A stretch of 64,000 nt of DNA, from the NCBI GenBank assembly GCA_018970085.1, contig JAGWXD010000011.1, positions 1 to 64,000 on the forward strand, written 5' to 3'. This document shows, piece after piece, positions 37,344 through 47,230 of this stretch. Position 1 is the first letter of the stretch; each line of letters opens with the position of its first letter. This stretch comes from Cyanobacteria bacterium REEB459 (GTDB lineage Bacteria > Cyanobacteriota > Cyanobacteriia > Phormidesmidales > Phormidesmidaceae). Position numbers and translations under genes: made by a program. The notes under the pieces are model-generated. The model was not told the DNA's origin. It made no database searches and saw only the letters and a program-made list of their open reading frames with translations.

Positions 37344-37817
37344 CTAAGGGTCTGGGGAGAGGGGAGGAGTGCCAGCCTTGATCTGAGCCCAGCGCTGCTC
37401 TAATTCCTGACGTTCTTGTTTGAGATGCTGCTCTAATTCTTGAATTTCATCCCGGCGAGCAGCGGTTTCTAAAACCCGCCGGTCCACCTCCTGGCTCTTT
37501 AGGGTGAGGGACTGTCGCCAGCGCTCGGCTCGCTCAATTTCTTGCTCCAGAGCCTCTGGCGTGACTCCGTAGATGAGGTACTGTTCCACCAGGCTTAAAA
37601 CCCAGGGAATGGCGTCTTCTATTGCGGTCACCTGGTTCAGTGCGTCTAATTCCACCAGCACCAGGCTACCTTCGCCAAAGCCCAACATACCCGGGGTTTC
37701 CACCAGCCGTTCCTGGGGAATGCGTTCCCAGGTGGCTTCGGCGGTGCGAACCGCTAGTAGAGCCAGCTCTGCTCCCCCCAGAAAGGCTTTTTTATGTACC
37801 TTGGCCAGGTATTGCAT
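37344..37817 (-). CDS. Conserved cyanobacterial protein with coiled coil
   Basis: This 157-residue soluble protein has an N-terminal half, MQYLAKVHKKAFLGGAELAL through LDALNQVTAIEDAIPWVLSLVEQYL, that looks like a small globular domain. The C-terminal half, from about residue 85, is a charged helix with heptad character (EIQELEQHLKQERQELEQRWAQ). No enzymatic motif. Divergent from gcvT across about 220 bp, where a CTGGCAG/CTGCCAG inverted repeat sits at 37870-37894. Confidence 0.65.
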   Translation of the reverse strand: MQYLAKVHKKAFLGGAELALLAVRTAEATWERIPQERLVETPGMLGFGEGSLVLVELDALNQVTAIEDAIPWVLSLVEQYLIYGVTPEALEQEIERAERWRQSLTLKSQEVDRRVLETAARRDEIQELEQHLKQERQELEQRWAQIKAGTPPLSPDP

Positions 37818-38037
37818 GGTACGGGCAGGTCCTTATTTCATCAGGTTTGAGCAGAATTTCCTAGCCAGTCTGGCAGTGCTGACTGTTCTGCCAGTGGAGT
37901 GACATTGGTTAGCCTTACCCTCTATCATACCTGTAGCGACAGCTCCAGGTTCAGAATCTATGACTGAGGATGTTTACCCTCAGCTTGGCTATTTTGTTCA
38001 ACCTTGAGTCAGGCACGTGAGCCTTGGGGATACTTTT

Positions 38038-39138
38038 ATGGCCTTACAGCAGACTCCTTTTTATTCCCTATGCGTGGCTCTGGGGGGGCGAATGACGGCC
38101 TTTGCTGGCTGGCAAATGGCAGTTCAATTTGGGGGAATTAGCTTAGAGCATGAGGCGGTACGCACCCGGGCCGGCCTCTTTGATATTTCCCATATGGGTA
38201 AGTTTGAGCTGCACGGTAAAGGAGCGATCGCCGCCCTGAATCAACTGGTGCCCTCTAATTTAGCCCGCTTGCAGCCTGGCCAGGCCCAGTATACGGTTTT
38301 GTTAAATCCCCAGGGGGGCATCATTGACGATCTAATCGTTTACCGCAGCCCAGACTATAGCGCTGGTCAGCGGCTGATGATGATTGTTAATGCCGCCACC
38401 ACCGATCAAGACAAAGCCTGGTTGCTTGATCACATCGACCCAGAGGCAGCGACCCTGGTGGATGAGTTTCGCGATCGCGCCCTGCTATCTGTCCAGGGAC
38501 CGCAGGCAGCTAATCTGCTGGCCCCCTTGAGCACGGTCGATCTGAGCCACATTCCAGCCTTTGGTCATGGGGAAAGCAGGATTCTGGGAGCACCGGCCTT
38601 TCTAGCCCGCACCGGTTATACAGGCGAGGATGGCTTTGAAATCATGACCGATGCCGCCACCGGGCTGGCCCTTTGGGACGCGCTGATGCAGGCAGGGGTT
38701 ACCCCTTGCGGTCTGGGAGCCCGAGATACTCTGCGGCTGGAGGCGGCTATGCCCCTCTACGGCCAAGATATTGATGATCAAACTACTCCCCTGGAGTCGG
38801 GGTTGGGCTGGCTTGTCCATCTGGAGAAAAAGGGTGATTTTATCGGGAGATCGGTACTAGAGCAGCAAAAGCAATCGGGTATGCAGCGCCGTCTGGTGGG
38901 ATTAACGATGACAGATCGGGCCATTGCCCGCCATGGCTATCCGGTCATCTACCAGGACCAGGTGGTGGGGACCGTAACCAGTGGCACCCTCTCTCCCACC
39001 CTTAAAATCCCCATTGCCCTGGCCTATGTGCCTACCCCGCTGGCTAGAATAGGGCAGTTCCTGGAGGTAGACATACGGGGACAACGGCGATCTGCCCAGG
39101 TGATTAAGCGCCCCTTCTATAAACGCAGTCGCCCCTAA
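38038..39138 (+). CDS. gcvT: Glycine cleavage system T protein (aminomethyltransferase)
   Basis: This 366-residue protein transfers the methylene group from aminomethyl-lipoyl GcvH to tetrahydrofolate, releasing ammonia, as part of photorespiratory glycine breakdown. The N-terminal folate-binding domain has MTAFAGWQMAVQF, RAGLFDISHMGK and the Q-Y-T-V-L-L-N stretch with GGIIDDLIVY. The middle has RTGYTGEDGFEI and LGARDTLRLEAAMPLYG. The C-terminal barrel domain has GTVTSGTLSPTL. The ATG at 38038 is preferred to a GTG at 38017 because a GGGGA lies upstream and family similarity starts at ALQQTP. Confidence 0.95.
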   Translation: MALQQTPFYSLCVALGGRMTAFAGWQMAVQFGGISLEHEAVRTRAGLFDISHMGKFELHGKGAIAALNQLVPSNLARLQPGQAQYTVLLNPQGGIIDDLIVYRSPDYSAGQRLMMIVNAATTDQDKAWLLDHIDPEAATLVDEFRDRALLSVQGPQAANLLAPLSTVDLSHIPAFGHGESRILGAPAFLARTGYTGEDGFEIMTDAATGLALWDALMQAGVTPCGLGARDTLRLEAAMPLYGQDIDDQTTPLESGLGWLVHLEKKGDFIGRSVLEQQKQSGMQRRLVGLTMTDRAIARHGYPVIYQDQVVGTVTSGTLSPTLKIPIALAYVPTPLARIGQFLEVDIRGQRRSAQVIKRPFYKRSRP

Positions 39139-39283
39139 ACCAGGGCCCAGAGCCCAGCCCAAAACAATTTTTGCAAAGAGTGTGTCAAAAAGAGTGTGTC
39201 AACTTGACAGAGTCATGGCAAACTGGCACTGAATTGGGTACTTCGCCCAGAGATAGACTGGTCCTAAGGCATGAGGTGAGGCT

Positions 39284-39682
39284 ATGGCATTTGAATACCC
39301 CGAAAATTTAAAGTACCTGGATAGCCACGAGTACGCCCGGGTGGATGAGGAGGAAGCAGATTTGGTAATCGTCGGTATCACCGCCTTTGCCATCGATCAG
39401 TTGGGAGATATTGTCTTTTTAGAATTACCTGAGGTGGGAGAGGCCGTAGAAAAGGGAGAATCCTTTGGCGCGATCGAATCGGTCAAGGCGGTAGAAAAAC
39501 TTAATTCCCCTGTTACCGGAGAAGTCTTAGAGCGCAACGATGTTTTACTAGACGCCCCCGAATATATTACCAATGACCCCTATGGCGACGGCTGGCTGAT
39601 TAAGGTGAAGGCCAAAAATCTGGAGGAAGACCTGGAAGATGCCATGTCCCATGAAGAATACAAACTCAAGGTAGGAGGATAA
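39284..39682 (+). CDS. gcvH: Glycine cleavage system H protein
   Basis: This 132-residue lipoyl carrier shuttles the aminomethyl intermediate between P, T and L proteins. The lipoylated lysine lies in ESVKAVEKLNSPV (about residue 67), preceded by the standard GDIVFLELPEVG. It starts 145 bp after gcvT and ends 188 bp before gcvP, all on one strand, so the three genes may be one regulon or transcript. Confidence 0.97.
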   Translation: MAFEYPENLKYLDSHEYARVDEEEADLVIVGITAFAIDQLGDIVFLELPEVGEAVEKGESFGAIESVKAVEKLNSPVTGEVLERNDVLLDAPEYITNDPYGDGWLIKVKAKNLEEDLEDAMSHEEYKLKVGG

Positions 39683-39870
39683 TCCGGAACTTAGCTGTGG
39701 CCCTTAGCCAGAAAACATTGACCCAATCTTGTCAATAGCCTCACCTTGATAAAGGTTTTCCCTGAAGCCCGGGGAGAAACTAGCCAATCTGTGGTTTTTA
39801 TTTCAAAATGTAAAGATACCTTAGATTAATCTAAGTTTAACTTTTATAACTGAAATTTACATCAAGGGCC

Positions 39871-42822
39871 ATGACTACGCCTCTCTCTGACTCTACCCAG
39901 ATTTTCGCTAAGGCTGCTACGGTCACCTCGTCAGCTGCTGCCGATGAACAAGCCCTGGAATCAGCCTGGAGCCCCTTTCTGGCCCGCCATTTGGGGCCTA
40001 CCCCCAGTGACATAGCCACCATGCTCGGGGTATTGGGCTACGAAGATCTGGAGCAGTTAATCGCAGCCACGGTACCAGAGGCTATTCGTCTGCAACAAGC
40101 CTTACATTTGCCCCAAGGGGTAGAAGAAAGGGTAGCCCTGGCCAGGTTGCGGGAGATCGCAGAACAGAATCAGGTGTGGCGCTCCTTTATTGGTTTGGGT
40201 TATACCAACACAGTTACCCCCCTGGTGATTCAGCGCAACATTTTAGAAAATCCAGGCTGGTATACCCAGTACACCCCCTACCAACCAGAAATTGCCCAGG
40301 GTCGACTGGAGGCTCTGCTTAATTTTCAGACCCTGGTCACTGACTTGACCGGCATGGATATTGCCAACGCTTCCCTGCTAGATGAAGCCACCGCCGCAGC
40401 GGAAGCCATGACCCTGGCCTTTAATGCTCGCCCGCGCAAAACCGCTACAACCTTTTGGATGGCGGCGGACTGTCACCCCCAAACCATTGAGGTGGTCAAA
40501 ACCCGGGCCCTACCCCTGGGAATTGAGGTGGTATTGGGCGATCCCCACCACTTGAGCTTTGATCTCCCCCTATTTGGGCTACTCCTGCAGTATCCGGCCA
40601 GCGATGGTGCCCTTTACGACTACAGCGACCTAGTGGCCCAGGCCCATCAAGCTGGGGTACTGGTGGCCGTGGCTGCCGATCTGCTCAGTCTCACCCTGTT
40701 GCGTCCCCCCGGAGAATTTGGCGCTGACATTGTGGTGGGTAATAGTCAACGCTTTGGCGTCCCTCTGGGCTTTGGTGGACCCCATGCAGCCTTCTTTGCT
40801 ACCCGCCAAAGTTACGCCCGTAAGCTGCCTGGTCGGCTGGTGGGGGTGTCTAAGGATGCCCGGGGCAATCCAGCCCTGCGGCTAACCCTACAAACCCGTG
40901 AACAACATATTCGCCGCGATACCGCCACCAGCAATATTTGCACCGCCCAGGTGTTGCTGGCCATCATGGCTAGCATGTACGCGGTCTACCATGGGCCCCA
41001 GGGGCTTGCCCAAATCGCCCGCCAGATTCATCAACACACCGTAATTCTGGCCCAGGGTTTAAGCCAGTTAGGGTTTAGTCCCATCCATAGTGCCTTTTTT
41101 GACACCCTGGCCCTGGATACCGGTGATCAAACAACAACGATTTTGGATCGGGCCGCTAATCACCGCATCAACCTGCGGCGGTTAAGCCCCACTCGACTGG
41201 GCATCACCCTGGATGAAACCACCACCGCCCAGGATATTTTAGACCTCTGGACTATTTTTAGCGGCAGTGAGACCGCCCCAGGGCTAGCTTTACTACTGCA
41301 AGACCCGACCCTAAAGCCGGCCCTGCCCAGCAGTCTCCAACGGACCTCCGACTACCTGACCCATCCGGTGTTTAACCGCTACCATTGCGAAACCGAGATG
41401 CTGCGCTACATAACTCGATTGCAAAGTCAGGATCTGTCCTTGGCGACCGCCATGATCCCACTGGGGTCCTGCACGATGAAACTGAATGCCACTGCTGAAA
41501 TGGTGCCGGTTACCTGGCCCCAGTTTGGCCAGATCCATCCCTTTGCCCCCGCCAATCAGACCCGGGGTTACCTAGAGTTGTTTGCCGATTTGGAAACCTG
41601 GCTGGCAGAAATTACTGGTTTTGCTGGAATTTCTCTACAACCCAATGCTGGAGCCCAGGGAGAGTATGCCGGGCTGTTGGTGATTCGAGAGTACCATCGC
41701 CAGCGGGGTGATCATCATCGCACAGTCTGCCTGATTCCCCAGTCGGCCCACGGCACCAATCCTGCCAGTGCGGTGATGGCGGGCATGCAGGTGGTCACCG
41801 TTGGCTGTGACCAGGAGGGCAACATCGACCTTGCCGATCTACAGGCTAAAGCCGAAAAATACCAGGCCGAACTAGCTGCCCTGATGGTTACCTATCCCTC
41901 TACCCACGGGGTATTTGAAGCTGAGATTAAAACCATTTGTGCCATTGTTCACCGCCACGGCGGACAGGTTTATATGGATGGGGCTAATCTCAATGCCCAG
42001 GTCGGGCTATGTCGCCCTGCGGATTTCGGCGCTGATGTTTGCCATCTGAATCTCCATAAGACCTTTTGCATTCCCCATGGCGGCGGCGGGCCAGGAGTGG
42101 GGCCCATCGGGGTCAAGGGTCATCTGCTGCCCTATCTACCAGGCCACAGCCTGATGCCAACGGTGGGCGGTGATCAGGCGATCGGGGCGGTGAGCGCTGC
42201 CCCCTGGGGCAGCGCCAGTATCCTGCCGATTTCCTGGATGTACATCACCATGATGGGCGGAGAAGGGTTGAAACGGGCCACTGAAGTGGCGATTCTTAGT
42301 GCCAACTACATCGCTAAACGCCTTGAGGGCCACTACGATATTCTCTATACCGGTCAAAACGGCCGAGTTGCCCACGAATGCATTGTAGATGTGCGGGGCT
42401 TTAAACAATCTGCCAACCTGGGGGTTGAAGATATTGCCAAACGCCTGATTGACTATGGCTTCCATCCTCCCACGATGTCCTGGCCGGTGGCTGGTACCTT
42501 GATGGTAGAACCCACTGAGAGTGAATCTCTGGCCGAATTAGACCGTTTTTGTGAAGCGATGCTTGCAATTCGGGAAGAAATTCGTGCCATAGAAACGGGC
42601 CTGGTCGATCGCCAGGTCAACCTGCTCAACCAGGCCCCCCACACCACCGCCGATCTGGTTAGCAATTGGGACCGTCCCTACGATCGTCAAAGGGCCGTAT
42701 TCCCCACCGCCTTTACCCGGCAGTCAAAGTTCTGGCCATCGGTGAATCGTATCGACCAGGCCTATGGCGATCGCCATCTAGTCTGTTCCTGCGCCGGGCT
42801 AGAGGCCTATGCTCAGGCTTGA
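39871..42822 (+). CDS. gcvP: Glycine dehydrogenase (decarboxylating), P protein
   Basis: This 983-residue pyridoxal-phosphate enzyme decarboxylates glycine and loads GcvH. It is the fused single-chain form, an N-terminal P1-like half with [12 protein letters not shown] and [13 protein letters not shown] and a C-terminal P2-like half with GSCTMKLNA and the cofactor-lysine motif [18 protein letters not shown]-rich sequence before the start (39800-39860) may carry its promoter. I saw no glycine riboswitch before any of the gcv genes. psb32 follows after 70 bp on the same strand. Confidence 0.97.
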   Translation: MTTPLSDSTQIFAKAATVTSSAAADEQALESAWSPFLARHLGPTPSDIATMLGVLGYEDLEQLIAATVPEAIRLQQALHLPQGVEERVALARLREIAEQNQVWRSFIGLGYTNTVTPLVIQRNILENPGWYTQYTPYQPEIAQGRLEALLNFQTLVTDLTGMDIANASLLDEATAAAEAMTLAFNARPRKTATTFWMAADCHPQTIEVVKTRALPLGIEVVLGDPHHLSFDLPLFGLLLQYPASDGALYDYSDLVAQAHQAGVLVAVAADLLSLTLLRPPGEFGADIVVGNSQRFGVPLGFGGPHAAFFATRQSYARKLPGRLVGVSKDARGNPALRLTLQTREQHIRRDTATSNICTAQVLLAIMASMYAVYHGPQGLAQIARQIHQHTVILAQGLSQLGFSPIHSAFFDTLALDTGDQTTTILDRAANHRINLRRLSPTRLGITLDETTTAQDILDLWTIFSGSETAPGLALLLQDPTLKPALPSSLQRTSDYLTHPVFNRYHCETEMLRYITRLQSQDLSLATAMIPLGSCTMKLNATAEMVPVTWPQFGQIHPFAPANQTRGYLELFADLETWLAEITGFAGISLQPNAGAQGEYAGLLVIREYHRQRGDHHRTVCLIPQSAHGTNPASAVMAGMQVVTVGCDQEGNIDLADLQAKAEKYQAELAALMVTYPSTHGVFEAEIKTICAIVHRHGGQVYMDGANLNAQVGLCRPADFGADVCHLNLHKTFCIPHGGGGPGVGPIGVKGHLLPYLPGHSLMPTVGGDQAIGAVSAAPWGSASILPISWMYITMMGGEGLKRATEVAILSANYIAKRLEGHYDILYTGQNGRVAHECIVDVRGFKQSANLGVEDIAKRLIDYGFHPPTMSWPVAGTLMVEPTESESLAELDRFCEAMLAIREEIRAIETGLVDRQVNLLNQAPHTTADLVSNWDRPYDRQRAVFPTAFTRQSKFWPSVNRIDQAYGDRHLVCSCAGLEAYAQA

Positions 42823-42892
42823 GCTCAGCATCGCTGCTGTAGTAGCCTTAGATAGCGTTGACACTGCTGTTCTGCTCCCCATTTTCAGATTT

Positions 42893-43624
42893 ATGCATTC
42901 TGCTACCCCTGGCCTTTTGACTCGACTAACGGCAACCCTTTGCGGTCTGGTTTTATCTTTAGGGCTGACCCTGGCCCTGGCAGTAGCTCCGGCCCAGGCG
43001 ATTGCGGTCTTTCAACTACCGCCTCTGAGCGCCGGTTCATCCACCTGGCTGGTGGATGACGCCAACATTATCAGCCGTTTAAGCGAAGGTAAAATTACCA
43101 GCCAGTTAAGTAACCTGGCCACTACCACTGGTACCGAAGTACGGCTGGTAACCATCCACCACTTTGACTACGGTGAAACAGTGCAGACCTTCGCCGACAA
43201 ACTCTTCGATCGCTGGTACCCGACCGCAACCGATCAGGCTAACCAGGTGTTGCTGGTGCTAGATGAGGTGACTAAAACCGTGGGTATTCGAGTCGGCCAA
43301 CAGGCTGCTACAGTCCTGCCTCCCGATTTGGCCACCAGTGTAGCTCAGCAAACCGTACTGGTTCCTCTATTACAAGGCGACAAATATAACCAGGCCCTGC
43401 TAGATGCCAGCGATCGACTGGTGGCGGTGCTGAGTGGCCAGCCTGACCCCGGTGCTCCAGTTTTTGATGAAACCTTTGACAGTCAGAGTGAAAGCACCTT
43501 TGCCAGTGCCGAGACTACCGCCGAAAATCGGGGCAATAATGCCGTTTTACTAATCGTATTATTGGTACTAGCCACGGTAATTCCCATGGCGACCTATTTC
43601 TGGTACGTGGGGTTTGACAATTAA
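42893..43624 (+). CDS. psb32: Photosystem II repair protein Psb32 (TPM domain)
   Basis: In this 243-residue protein a signal peptide (LSLGLTLALAVAPAQAI) leads to a TPM domain in the thylakoid lumen or periplasm: WLVDDANIISRLSEGKI, EVRLVTIHHFDYGETVQ, ANQVLLVLDEVTKTVGI and YNQALLDASDRLVAVLSGQPDPG. A C-terminal membrane helix (VLLIVLLVLATVIPMATYFWYV) follows a short acidic linker. This arrangement matches cyanobacterial Psb32, which protects photosystem II from photodamage and speeds its repair. The ATG at 42893 gives a proper signal peptide; a longer frame overlaps gcvP and is unlikely. Confidence 0.88.
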   Translation: MHSATPGLLTRLTATLCGLVLSLGLTLALAVAPAQAIAVFQLPPLSAGSSTWLVDDANIISRLSEGKITSQLSNLATTTGTEVRLVTIHHFDYGETVQTFADKLFDRWYPTATDQANQVLLVLDEVTKTVGIRVGQQAATVLPPDLATSVAQQTVLVPLLQGDKYNQALLDASDRLVAVLSGQPDPGAPVFDETFDSQSESTFASAETTAENRGNNAVLLIVLLVLATVIPMATYFWYVGFDN

Positions 43625-43672
43625 AACTCTCAAATCAAGGGTGGGGGTGCCAGCACAGGTCGACCTAACCGC

Positions 43673-44344
43673 TTAAAGGTCTACCCACCGCCGCAATAAA
43701 TTAGTGTAAGTTTTGTGGATTAGATCAAATTCTGGAGTTTTGCCGGACTTTTCAAACAGCGATCTCTGTACCGTATCAAGATCAAAAAGAATTTCTCGTT
43801 GGTGGGGGTCAGGTACCAGGCTCTGAACCCAGGTAACGGCGGCCAATCGTACCCCGTCAGTGACCTCAGCCACGGCATGGAGGCAGGTAGAGGGGTAAAG
43901 CACCATAGACCCCGCTGCCAGCTTAACGGATTGGGGGGCAGGGCCGTCATCGATCAGCAATTCTCCGCCCTGATAGCTATGGGGTTGGCTGAGAAATAGG
44001 GTAAGGGACAGATCGGATCGGGTAGGAGGGCAATCCCCCATCAGAGCGTTGTCAGTATGCCAGCCATAGGCCATACCAGGTCCATAGCGGTTGATTAAAG
44101 CTGGCCGCATGCTGTGGGGTCGGGCCAGAGCTTGAAACAAAGCGTTACTGGCCAGGGCCTGGGTAATGATGCCCCTAATAGCTTGAGCGGTATCCGTATC
44201 ACCCCGGAGTTGCTGATTATGTTTAACCGGCTGGGCAAAGATACCAGCGGTGTGCTTGCCATCGACAAATTCTCCTGATTCCAGGTATTGGTGAATAGTA
44301 GTCAGATGGTCGGGGGTCAACACCTGGTCGATACAGGTAATCAT
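43673..44344 (-). CDS. Fe(II)/2-oxoglutarate-dependent PKHD-type dioxygenase
   Basis: This 223-residue protein is of the PKHD/YbiX (PiuC) type. The double-stranded beta-helix core has the iron ligands in GWHTDNALMG (HxD) and STCLHAVAEVTDGVR (distal histidine and the arginine that binds 2-oxoglutarate). Related genes are often near iron-uptake genes in other bacteria; none are seen here, so its substrate is open. The ATG at 44344 (MITCIDQVL) fits the family start; a few upstream codons are in frame. Convergent with psb32. Confidence 0.88.
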   Translation of the reverse strand: MITCIDQVLTPDHLTTIHQYLESGEFVDGKHTAGIFAQPVKHNQQLRGDTDTAQAIRGIITQALASNALFQALARPHSMRPALINRYGPGMAYGWHTDNALMGDCPPTRSDLSLTLFLSQPHSYQGGELLIDDGPAPQSVKLAAGSMVLYPSTCLHAVAEVTDGVRLAAVTWVQSLVPDPHQREILFDLDTVQRSLFEKSGKTPEFDLIHKTYTNLLRRWVDL

Positions 44345-44756
44345 GGTTAGCGACCGCACTAGAAGGTGTCATTGATTATATTTTGTCTAACCAATAGCGG
44401 ATATATCCAGCTACTCTATCGGGTAGCTGATGCTCTAATTTCAGAACAGCCAGATTTTGGGACAGCCAGGGCTGCAATAGCATCAGCTTGGCGTTAAGCT
44501 ATCTCTACAACCAGGCAGATAGAGACTTGTTCTGGTCCCCATCCTGTTACATCTGTATTTTAAGCAGGGTTTTGTTAGTCAGCTAGAACACTCGGGATGT
44601 AAAGTCGAACAACTGGGAGTTAACTTTTTAAAGGTGGCGATGACTACCGCCGGCATACACTGTAGAACCGTGCTGTGTGTTGTCCATAAACCTGTAGAAG
44701 TTGCAGCCAACTAGGGTTGTTAGCAGAGGCTCTCGCCAACCTCTGCCTGCGGGCAC
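44345..44756. other. Intergenic space downstream of dnaN with inverted repeats
   Basis: No gene was found in these 412 bp. The region has a hairpin AGCTAC/GTAGCT at 44409-44428, directly continued by AGCTGATGCT (44425-44434), which pairs perfectly with AGCATCAGCT at 44479-44488. A 7-bp hairpin GCAGAGG/CCTCTGC at 44723-44746 lies just after the dnaN stop but lacks a T-tract. The nested repeats could fold a transcribed RNA, but there is no known match. Confidence 0.4.
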
Positions 44757-45884
44757 CTAGGTACGAATTTGAACCGGCATCACCAGATAGGTAATTTGCT
44801 TTTCACCCAGGGGAGTCAGCACTGCCGGACTGGTAGAGCTATTACATTGCATCTGCACAGCCTGAGTATCAAAGGACTTCAACCCATCTAGGAGGTAGGT
44901 AACATTAAAGGCAATGTCTAAATCCTCTCCAGTAATTTGGGCCGGTAAATCTTCCTGGCCACTGCCTAGTTCCTGCGCCTCCACCGTCAGAGAAACCTGT
45001 TGTTGAGCCTGATTAAGGGAAACCTTAATAATGTTATTTTTCTGAGTCGCCAGAACCGCAATGCGGCCTAAACTGGCAATTAAGTCTCGACGATTGAAGG
45101 TAACCTGGTGACTAAACTGTTTGGGTAACAATTGCCGATAGTTAGGATACTGACCTTCTAGCAAGCGAGTAGTCAGGCGTTGATGACCTAGATCAAATAG
45201 AACTTGAACTTCATCTAAGGACACCTGCACCGGTTCTGTGGAGTTGTAACCCTGAACCATGCGTTCTAGCTCTCGTAGGGCTTTAGAAGGAAGAGTTAAA
45301 TCAATCGGCTGAGGTACCTGCAGGTCATCGCCAGTTTTGACAACCGCCAAGCGATGGCCATCAGTAGCGGCGAACTCCAGACCATCGGCACTGGTGAGCA
45401 GATGCACACCGGTGAGTACCTGCTTGGTCTCGTCGCCACTGGTGGCAAACAGCGACCCCTTCAAGCCATTCAGCAAGGACTCCGCCGATAGGGCCAGACT
45501 TTCTCCCTGGTCTACGGTGGGTAGGGCCGGGTAATCTTCAGCGCCTAATCCCCGCACCTGATAATGACCGGTTAGGCTGGTTAAGGTAACTGCGGTATGG
45601 TCGGGATCGGACTCCAGGGTAATTGTTTCGTCAGTAATTAAAGCAACAATATCCGAGAGCAGTTTGGCTGGCAACGTCAGTTCACCGCCTTCACTTACTT
45701 GAGCTGAAAATCGGGTTTGAATTCCCAAGACCTCGTCAAAACCCACCAGGGTAACGGTCTGACTGGGGCTGTCAGCGGTCACCAAAACATTGCCTAAAAC
45801 CGGTCGATTGGGGCGAGCAGGTACGGCTCGACTGACCAAAGACAGTTGGTTGTTGAGGGCATTTTGAGTACAAACAAACTTCAT
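44757..45884 (-). CDS. dnaN: DNA polymerase III sliding clamp (beta subunit)
   Basis: This 375-residue ring-forming clamp tethers the replicative polymerase and repair enzymes to DNA. The three repeated domains are evident: MKFVCTQNALNNQLSLVSRAVP with NVLV near the start, LPAKLLSDIVALI, the middle domain TKQVLTGVHLLTSADGLEFAATDGHRLAV, and the C-terminal KSFDTQAVQMQCNSSTSPAVLTP and the terminal YLVMPVQIRT. Length is canonical. The upstream region resembles a replication origin. Confidence 0.97.
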   Translation of the reverse strand: MKFVCTQNALNNQLSLVSRAVPARPNRPVLGNVLVTADSPSQTVTLVGFDEVLGIQTRFSAQVSEGGELTLPAKLLSDIVALITDETITLESDPDHTAVTLTSLTGHYQVRGLGAEDYPALPTVDQGESLALSAESLLNGLKGSLFATSGDETKQVLTGVHLLTSADGLEFAATDGHRLAVVKTGDDLQVPQPIDLTLPSKALRELERMVQGYNSTEPVQVSLDEVQVLFDLGHQRLTTRLLEGQYPNYRQLLPKQFSHQVTFNRRDLIASLGRIAVLATQKNNIIKVSLNQAQQQVSLTVEAQELGSGQEDLPAQITGEDLDIAFNVTYLLDGLKSFDTQAVQMQCNSSTSPAVLTPLGEKQITYLVMPVQIRT

Positions 45885-46339
45885 GGTGGGTTCAGAAACA
45901 GCAGGGTCAACATGGGGTTGGAAGAAGACTTAGCGATTACTCCACTTGGAGGCCAATCCTAGCACTGTTCTTGATGGCTATCAAATAGGTGTTACCCCCA
46001 GGCTAACGGGTTTCTGGATTTTAAAAATTTTAAAAAATAGCCGTATTAGTAGAGCCTGAGGAATTTGAGGAAAACCTTTGAAGTGCTTCTACAGTAAGGG
46101 TTAGCTGTTTCAGGGGGGTGGGGAAAACCTGGGGAGGGGGACACCCACTTTCCACAACTGTGGAAGTGGGGGCTTGGGTATCCCCAGGGGGCTGGAGATT
46201 TTTCCCGGCGAAATAGGAGGTTTTCCCCACTCTATGCGGGGTTTCCCACAGGGCTGGTCGAGAAAAAAATTTATCTTTCTTTACTTCTGGCTTACCTGCC
46301 AAGATATTCTGTTCAAGCAGACCTGTGCTGGTTTCCTTT
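45885..46339. other. oriC: Candidate chromosomal replication origin
   Basis: This 455-bp non-coding space separates divergent dnaN and xth. It holds an uninterrupted A/T tract at 46018-46039, then six sequences close to the cyanobacterial DnaA box TTTTCCACA on either strand: 46066-46074, 46119-46127, 46148-46156, 46159-46167, 46221-46229 and 46242-46250, each with one or two mismatches. Two of them lie in a near-perfect inverted repeat at 46144-46170. In Synechococcus elongatus the origin lies beside dnaN. The plus strand looks more G/T-rich to the right and more C-rich to the left in the lines I compared. None of this is proof. Confidence 0.45.
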
Positions 46340-47128
46340 ATGAAAGTTGCTACCTGGAATGTTAATTCCCTGCGATCTCGCCTGCTCCATGTTACCCGTT
46401 GGCTACAGGACAATCCCATTGATCTGCTCTGTTTGCAGGAAACCAAGGTCGTCGATGGGGACTTTCCTGCCGATGCTTTTAGGGCGATGGGCTATAGCCC
46501 CTATATCTATGGTCAGAAAGCCTACAATGGGGTCGCTCTGATTAGCAGATCGCCCTTGCAGGCGGTCCAGTACGGGTTTACCTCTGTCTTGGGGGCTGCC
46601 AGGGTGGGGGGGCTTGACGATCAGCGCCGGGTGATTGGGGCGCTGTGGGGCGATATCTATGTGGTTAACCTGTATGTTCCCAACGGCAATGCCCTTGGCA
46701 GCGATAAGTATGCTTACAAGCTAGACTGGCTCAACTGTTTGAAAGAGTATGTAGCGGCCCTGCTGGTGGACTATCCCCAACTGCATTTGTGTGGTGATTT
46801 TAATATTGCCTTAGAGGATCGAGATATCTATAACCCAGAGGATAAGGCCAGCCACATTATGGCGTCGGGCCCCGAGCGTCAGGCCCTGCAGCAGGTGCTA
46901 TCTCTGGGGTTGAGGGATGGTTTTCGCCTGTTTAGCCAGGAGGGGGGCCATTTTACCTGGTGGGATTACCGGGCCGCTTCCTTTCGCCGAAATTTGGGCT
47001 GGCGTATTGATCACCATTATCTCTCTGCTCCCCTATGCGATCGCGCCCTTGCCTGCACCATTGACCTGGAGCCTCGCCGCTGGGAAAAACCCAGCGACCA
47101 TACTCCGGTGGTGGTGGAATACAGCTGA
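46340..47128 (+). CDS. xth: Exodeoxyribonuclease III / AP endonuclease
   Basis: This 262-residue Mg2+-dependent nuclease incises DNA at abasic sites and has 3'-5' exonuclease activity. All family motifs are present: MKVATWNVNSLRSR, CLQETKV (metal-binding glutamate), NLYVPNG, GDFNIALEDRDIYNP and the terminal SDHTPVVVE. The ATG at 46340 matches the family start. It follows the candidate origin and is divergent from dnaN. Confidence 0.96.
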   Translation: MKVATWNVNSLRSRLLHVTRWLQDNPIDLLCLQETKVVDGDFPADAFRAMGYSPYIYGQKAYNGVALISRSPLQAVQYGFTSVLGAARVGGLDDQRRVIGALWGDIYVVNLYVPNGNALGSDKYAYKLDWLNCLKEYVAALLVDYPQLHLCGDFNIALEDRDIYNPEDKASHIMASGPERQALQQVLSLGLRDGFRLFSQEGGHFTWWDYRAASFRRNLGWRIDHHYLSAPLCDRALACTIDLEPRRWEKPSDHTPVVVEYS

Positions 47129-47230
47129 GGGAGTGTCTAAAGTTTCCCTAGAAACCGCCTGGCAAAGAGGGTAAGATAGGCAAGCTGAGGAAACCCCTCT
47201 GGCCGCTATGTTGCAACTCCCTGCGGGTGA

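Noticed and set aside
38038-39870. Glycine riboswitch before gcvT, gcvH or gcvP
   Set aside because: I could not find the paired aptamer pattern in any of the leaders.
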